Shown here one piece after another: positions 15,056 through 17,963 of a stretch of DNA of 17,963 bases. The notes under the pieces were generated by a model that had not been told where the DNA came from, did no database searches, and saw only the letters and a list, made by a program, of their open reading frames with translations. The stretch lies in NCBI GenBank assembly GCA_021629085.1, contig JAJXRJ010000043.1, positions 1-17,963 on the forward strand, written 5' to 3'. The position numbers and the translations under genes were made by a program. Numbering within the stretch: position 1 is the first letter of the stretch; each line of letters opens with the position of its first letter. The DNA comes from Oscillospiraceae bacterium (lineage in GTDB: Bacteria > Bacillota > Clostridia > UMGS1810).

Positions 15056-16216
15056 ATGGCAAATGATGATATCCTGAACCGGTTTAAAAACGTGGAGGAA
15101 AAGCAGACGGAGGTAGACGCATCCAAAAAAGTGCGGGTTGGAATTATCGGCACGGGCTGGATTGCGGAAGCGCATGTAAGAGCATATCAGGAGTGCCCAG
15201 ACGTGGAAATTGTGGCGGGCGCAGATTTGGTTCCCGGCAGAGCGGAAGCCTTCTTTAAAAAAATGGGTGTGGAAAATGCAAAAACATTTGGCAAGCACAC
15301 CGAAATGCTGGACGCAGTAGCGCTTGACGCGGTGAGCGTTTGTACCTACAACGCAACCCATGCAGAGTGTACCATTGACAGTTTAAACCGCGGCATCCAC
15401 GTCCTTTTGGAAAAGCCCATGACCGTTACGCTGGACGAAGCGGTCAATGTAATCAAAGCGGAAAAGGCGAGCGGCAAGGTGCTTTCCATTGGCTTCCAGC
15501 CCCGGTTTGACGCCAACATGAAAAAGATTAAGGAAATTGTGGAATCGGGCGTGCTGGGCGATATTTACTACATACAGACCGGCGGCGGCCGGCGCAACGG
15601 CATCCCCACGCCGCACGGCACTTCCTTTATTGAAAAAGAGACCGCGGGTATCGGCGCGCTGGGCGACATTGGATGCTATTCGCTGGACATGGTGTTAAAC
15701 GCCATCGGATACCCCAAGCCTCTAACTGTGAGCGGCTATAAATCAGCATTTTTTGGCACAGACCCCAACTACTATGAAACGCACCCGGAATATGCGCAGA
15801 AATTTGGTGTGGACGATTTTGCAGCGGCTTTTGTGCGCTTAGAAGGCGGCATTGTGTTAGACTTCCGCATTGCGTGGGCGATGCACATGGACACCCCGGG
15901 CGACACTATCATTTTGGGCACCAAGGGCGGCTTGCGCATCCCGTCAACTGAATGCTGGAATGGTTCGGTGGGCGGCCCCATGAAGATTTACCACAAAGTG
16001 GCGGGCAGCCAGGTGGAAACGGAAATCCCGATTGTTGAGCAAAAGGGGAAGGGCCTGTTCTACCGTAAAATCCGCAGCTTCTTAGACGCGCTCAAAAACG
16101 GCACGCCTTCTCCGGTGCCGTCCAGCCAGATTCTGTATAATCAAGCTATTATCGATGGCATTGCAAAATCGGATGAGGCGGGCAGAGAAATTGAGATTGT
16201 CATTCCGGAAGTATAA
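15056..16216 (+). CDS. Gfo/Idh/MocA-family sugar oxidoreductase
   Basis: A 386-residue cytoplasmic NAD(P)-dependent oxidoreductase. The Rossmann domain starts after a 25-residue polar extension, with VGIIGTGWIAEAH (G29, G32, G34). E119-K120-P121 is the family EKP motif whose lysine contacts cofactor and substrate. The C-terminal alpha/beta domain contains DIGCYSLD, with Y208 where some members have His, and D211. Members oxidise a secondary alcohol of a sugar, inositol or glycoside. It shares an operon with a TIM-barrel isomerase 17 bases downstream, and both genes have the same translation leader GGAGGCGGTATT. The likely role is oxidation of a sugar or glycoside from plant polysaccharide, reversible with the partner enzyme; the exact substrate is unknown. 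Confidence 0.92.
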   Translation: MANDDILNRFKNVEEKQTEVDASKKVRVGIIGTGWIAEAHVRAYQECPDVEIVAGADLVPGRAEAFFKKMGVENAKTFGKHTEMLDAVALDAVSVCTYNATHAECTIDSLNRGIHVLLEKPMTVTLDEAVNVIKAEKASGKVLSIGFQPRFDANMKKIKEIVESGVLGDIYYIQTGGGRRNGIPTPHGTSFIEKETAGIGALGDIGCYSLDMVLNAIGYPKPLTVSGYKSAFFGTDPNYYETHPEYAQKFGVDDFAAAFVRLEGGIVLDFRIAWAMHMDTPGDTIILGTKGGLRIPSTECWNGSVGGPMKIYHKVAGSQVETEIPIVEQKGKGLFYRKIRSFLDALKNGTPSPVPSSQILYNQAIIDGIAKSDEAGREIEIVIPEV

Positions 16217-16233
16217 AATAGGAGGCGGTATTT

Positions 16234-17067
16234 GTGAAACAGTTTAAAGTGGGTTTGCAGCTGTATTCCATCCGGGAGGACATGGAAAAAGATATGGCGG
16301 CGGCCTTAAAACAAGTAAAAGAAATGGGCTACGACTATGTGGAGTTTGCCGGGTATTTTGGAAAATCCGCAGAGGAAGTCCGTGCACTGCTGGATCAAAA
16401 CGGCCTTCAGTGTGTATCAGTGCACCAGGGTTACGACGTATTTTTGCAGGATGAGAAAGCCAATGTGGACTACTTAAAAACCATTGGTGCAAAATTTTGC
16501 GCGGTCCCGTGGATGGGCCGTGACCGGCATGCAGGTACGGAGCGTTTTAAACAGACGGTGGAAGAATTTATGCAGGTGGGCAAAGCGCTCAAAGCGGGCG
16601 GCATTACCCTTTGCTATCACAATCATGACTTTGAGTTTGAACGCCACGACGGCAAATTTTTGCTGGATTGGCTGTATGAATCTGTTCCGGCGGAGCTTTT
16701 GCAAACGCAGATTGACACCTGCTGGGTGCGGTATGCCGGCTATGACCCGGCGGAATATGTGAAGCAGTACAGCGGCAGGTGCCCTACGGTGCATTTAAAG
16801 GACTTTGTATGCAAAAACTTTAATATGGGCCCGGTATATGCGCTGATTGACGATTCCGGTAAAGAGGGCAAAAAGGCGTCGCGCGAGGACAACGGCTTTG
16901 AGTTCCGCCCGCTGGGGCAGGGGGTGCAGGAGATTCCTGCCATTCTTGCCGCTGCAGAGGAAGCGGGGTCAGACTATGTGATTGTGGAGCAGGATGCGTC
17001 CCCCACATGTGCGCCTATGGAAGCGGCCAAGCAGAGCCGGGCGTATTTAAAAAGCCTGGGGATTTAA
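16234..17067 (+). CDS. sugar phosphate isomerase/epimerase-like TIM-barrel protein
   Basis: A 277-residue protein of the xylose-isomerase-like TIM-barrel superfamily (AP-endonuclease-2 type fold). Features: GLQLYSIRED at the N-terminus, E37 in YVEFAGY, HNHDFEF (129-133 and E134), D161 in QIDTCW, H187 in VHLKDF and E252 in VIVEQD; the D161-H187 spacing of 26 fits the metal site of this superfamily. The start codon is GTG 16234, supported by GGAGG at 16221-16225 and the leader shared with the preceding gene. Members isomerise keto/aldo sugars, dehydrate inosose (IolE) or eliminate from 3-keto-glycosides. Paired with a Gfo/Idh/MocA enzyme it probably acts on the oxidised product. Superfamily is confident, reaction is not. 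Confidence 0.9.
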   Translation: MKQFKVGLQLYSIREDMEKDMAAALKQVKEMGYDYVEFAGYFGKSAEEVRALLDQNGLQCVSVHQGYDVFLQDEKANVDYLKTIGAKFCAVPWMGRDRHAGTERFKQTVEEFMQVGKALKAGGITLCYHNHDFEFERHDGKFLLDWLYESVPAELLQTQIDTCWVRYAGYDPAEYVKQYSGRCPTVHLKDFVCKNFNMGPVYALIDDSGKEGKKASREDNGFEFRPLGQGVQEIPAILAAAEEAGSDYVIVEQDASPTCAPMEAAKQSRAYLKSLGI

Positions 17068-17083
17068 AAATTAGAAGACCATA

Positions 17084-17120
17084 CAAGCCGCAAAACACTG
17101 TGTTTGCGGCTTGATTTTTT
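17084..17120 (+). terminator. terminator-like hairpin inside the operon, abutting the next ribosome site
   Basis: CAAGCCGCAAA (17084-17094) pairs perfectly with TTTGCGGCTTG (17103-17113), followed by ATTTTTT. The T run touches the AGGAGG site (17121-17126) of the next gene, leaving no room for a promoter between them. Confidence 0.88.
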
Positions 17121-17131
17121 AGGAGGCATCA

Positions 17132-17932
17132 ATGGTTGAAGGAAAGGGCGCACAGATATCACACATTGCGCCAATGTTTTTAGAATGGGATAAGGAACTG
17201 ATTCATGCTGGGTTAGAAGGGGGAATGGGCCGCGTGTGGGCAGACCGTTTGCCAAACCCGACAGCAGCGAGATTGATTGTGGGCGACTTTTGCTTTTTGG
17301 CGGGAGATGCTTTTGCAAGCGGGGCGGCAGATTTGACAGCGCAAATCCCGCCGGAGTTTTCATCCGACACCATTTTGATGGTGCCGCAAAAGGATGCCTG
17401 GTCGCATCTAATTGAACGCACATTCCCCGGCCGGTTTGTAAAACTTACGCGGTTTTCCTTTTTGCGGGATGATACAGGCTTTGACCGCACACGCCTGCAG
17501 TCCTTTGTGGACGCGCTGCCGCCAAACTATCAGCTGCGGCAAATAGAGGAATCACTCTATCCTGCTGTTATGTCGCAAGCCTGGTCGCGCGATTTGTGCG
17601 CACAGTTTGCGTCCGGCGCCGACTTTTGCGCGCGTGGCCTGGGTGTGGCCGCGTTAAAAGAAAACGAGGTGGTAGGCGGCGCATCGTCCTATGTGGTAAG
17701 CTCAAGTGGAATTGAAATTGAGGTGGATGTGAGAGAAGACTGCCGCAGGCAGGGCATTGCACGCGCCTGTGCGGCAAAGCTGATGCTGCTGTGCCTTGCG
17801 CGCGGTATTTATCCCGGATGGGATGCGGCAAACCCTGCATCTAAGGCGCTGGCGCTGAGCCTGGGATACCAATTTGACAAGCCCTATTTGACTTATGCCG
17901 TAGCAGGAAACAAACATCCCCGCATAGAGTAA
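17132..17932 (+). CDS. GNAT-family N-acetyltransferase
   Basis: A 266-residue protein of the larger two-part GNAT type resembling the GNAT_acetyltran family (PF12746). An N-terminal half (1-130) with no catalytic signature is followed by the acetyl-CoA domain: the strand EIEVDV, then the pyrophosphate-binding loop R205-R206-Q207-G208-I209-A210, helix ACAAKLMLLCLARG, and the ending WDAANPASKALALSLGYQ that is typical of GNAT C-termini. It would transfer an acetyl group from acetyl-CoA to an unknown amine. ATG 17132 has AGGAGG five bases upstream. It has no visible promoter and lies just after a terminator hairpin, so low expression by read-through is likely. Its stop codon lies within the loop of the hairpin at 17909-17948. 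Its link to the sugar genes is unclear. Confidence 0.85.
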   Translation: MVEGKGAQISHIAPMFLEWDKELIHAGLEGGMGRVWADRLPNPTAARLIVGDFCFLAGDAFASGAADLTAQIPPEFSSDTILMVPQKDAWSHLIERTFPGRFVKLTRFSFLRDDTGFDRTRLQSFVDALPPNYQLRQIEESLYPAVMSQAWSRDLCAQFASGADFCARGLGVAALKENEVVGGASSYVVSSSGIEIEVDVREDCRRQGIARACAAKLMLLCLARGIYPGWDAANPASKALALSLGYQFDKPYLTYAVAGNKHPRIE

Positions 17933-17948
17933 TGCGGGGATGTTTGTT
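17909..17948 (+). terminator. 17-bp perfect hairpin overlapping the acetyltransferase stop codon
   Basis: Arms 17909-17925 and 17932-17948 are perfectly complementary around loop AGAGTA; the stop TAA (17930-17932) spans loop and stem. The right arm is T/G-rich at its end (TGTTTGTTAT) but no clean T run follows. Confidence 0.7.
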
Positions 17949-17953
17949 ATAGA

Positions 17954-17959
17954 TTGACG
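17954..17959 (+). promoter_or_regulatory. possible -35 box of a gene beyond the window
   Basis: TTGACG near the right edge; the matching -10 would lie outside the window, so this cannot be confirmed. Confidence 0.2.
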
Positions 17960-17963
17960 TTTG

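Overview
The window looks like a chromosomal segment of a Gram-positive, S-layer-bearing, plant-polysaccharide-using member of the Firmicutes, probably class Clostridia. This is inferred from consensus sigma-A promoters (TTGACA/TTGCAA with TATAAT), GGAGG Shine-Dalgarno sites, SLH domains, a copper-amine-oxidase-type stalk domain on a secreted glycosidase, a BirA/BioY biotin module and intrinsic terminators. Genus cannot be fixed from the sequence. I see no insertion sequence, integrase, phage gene or CRISPR array.

Layout. (1) 1-484: a tRNA cluster (3' end of a G73 tRNA, then tRNA-Phe, tRNA-Gly, tRNA-Cys) with its own promoter before tRNA-Phe, a strong hairpin in each spacer and a final terminator. 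(2) 485-775: non-coding, with one large hairpin structure. (3) 776-2729, minus strand: a TetR-family regulator and a CPA2-type cation/proton antiporter, overlapping by ATGA and preceded by a promoter whose -35 box lies in a perfect GACCA-TC-TGGTC operator, so probably autorepressed. (4) 2739-6209: a divergently transcribed exported protein with three SLH repeats and three different predicted catalytic centres (M28 aminopeptidase, HEXXH zincin, transglutaminase-like Cys-His-Asp). (5) 6230-6589, minus: a small DUF4440/NTF2-like protein, very likely starting at TTG, divergent from an amidohydrolase at 6764-7798. (6) 7859-9474: birA-bioY behind a BirA-type operator. (7) 9563-11965: a cellobiose 2-epimerase-like enzyme followed after 5 bases by an MtnA-family isomerase. 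(8) 12007-14941: a large secreted GH10 xylanase-like protein. (9) 14950-17948: a Gfo/Idh/MocA oxidoreductase, a TIM-barrel sugar isomerase/epimerase and, behind an internal terminator, a GNAT acetyltransferase.

How the genes may work together. Regions 7-9 are a plausible carbohydrate locus. The GH10 enzyme would cut xylan or a related glycan outside the cell; the epimerase would act on reducing-end beta-1,4-disaccharides inside; and the oxidoreductase/isomerase pair would process an oxidised sugar or glycoside. The xylanase and oxidoreductase promoters share an identical 12-base element, CTATTGCAATTT, covering the -35 box, which suggests joint control. No transporter for the sugars is present in the window. 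The most unusual single item is the tri-catalytic SLH protein.
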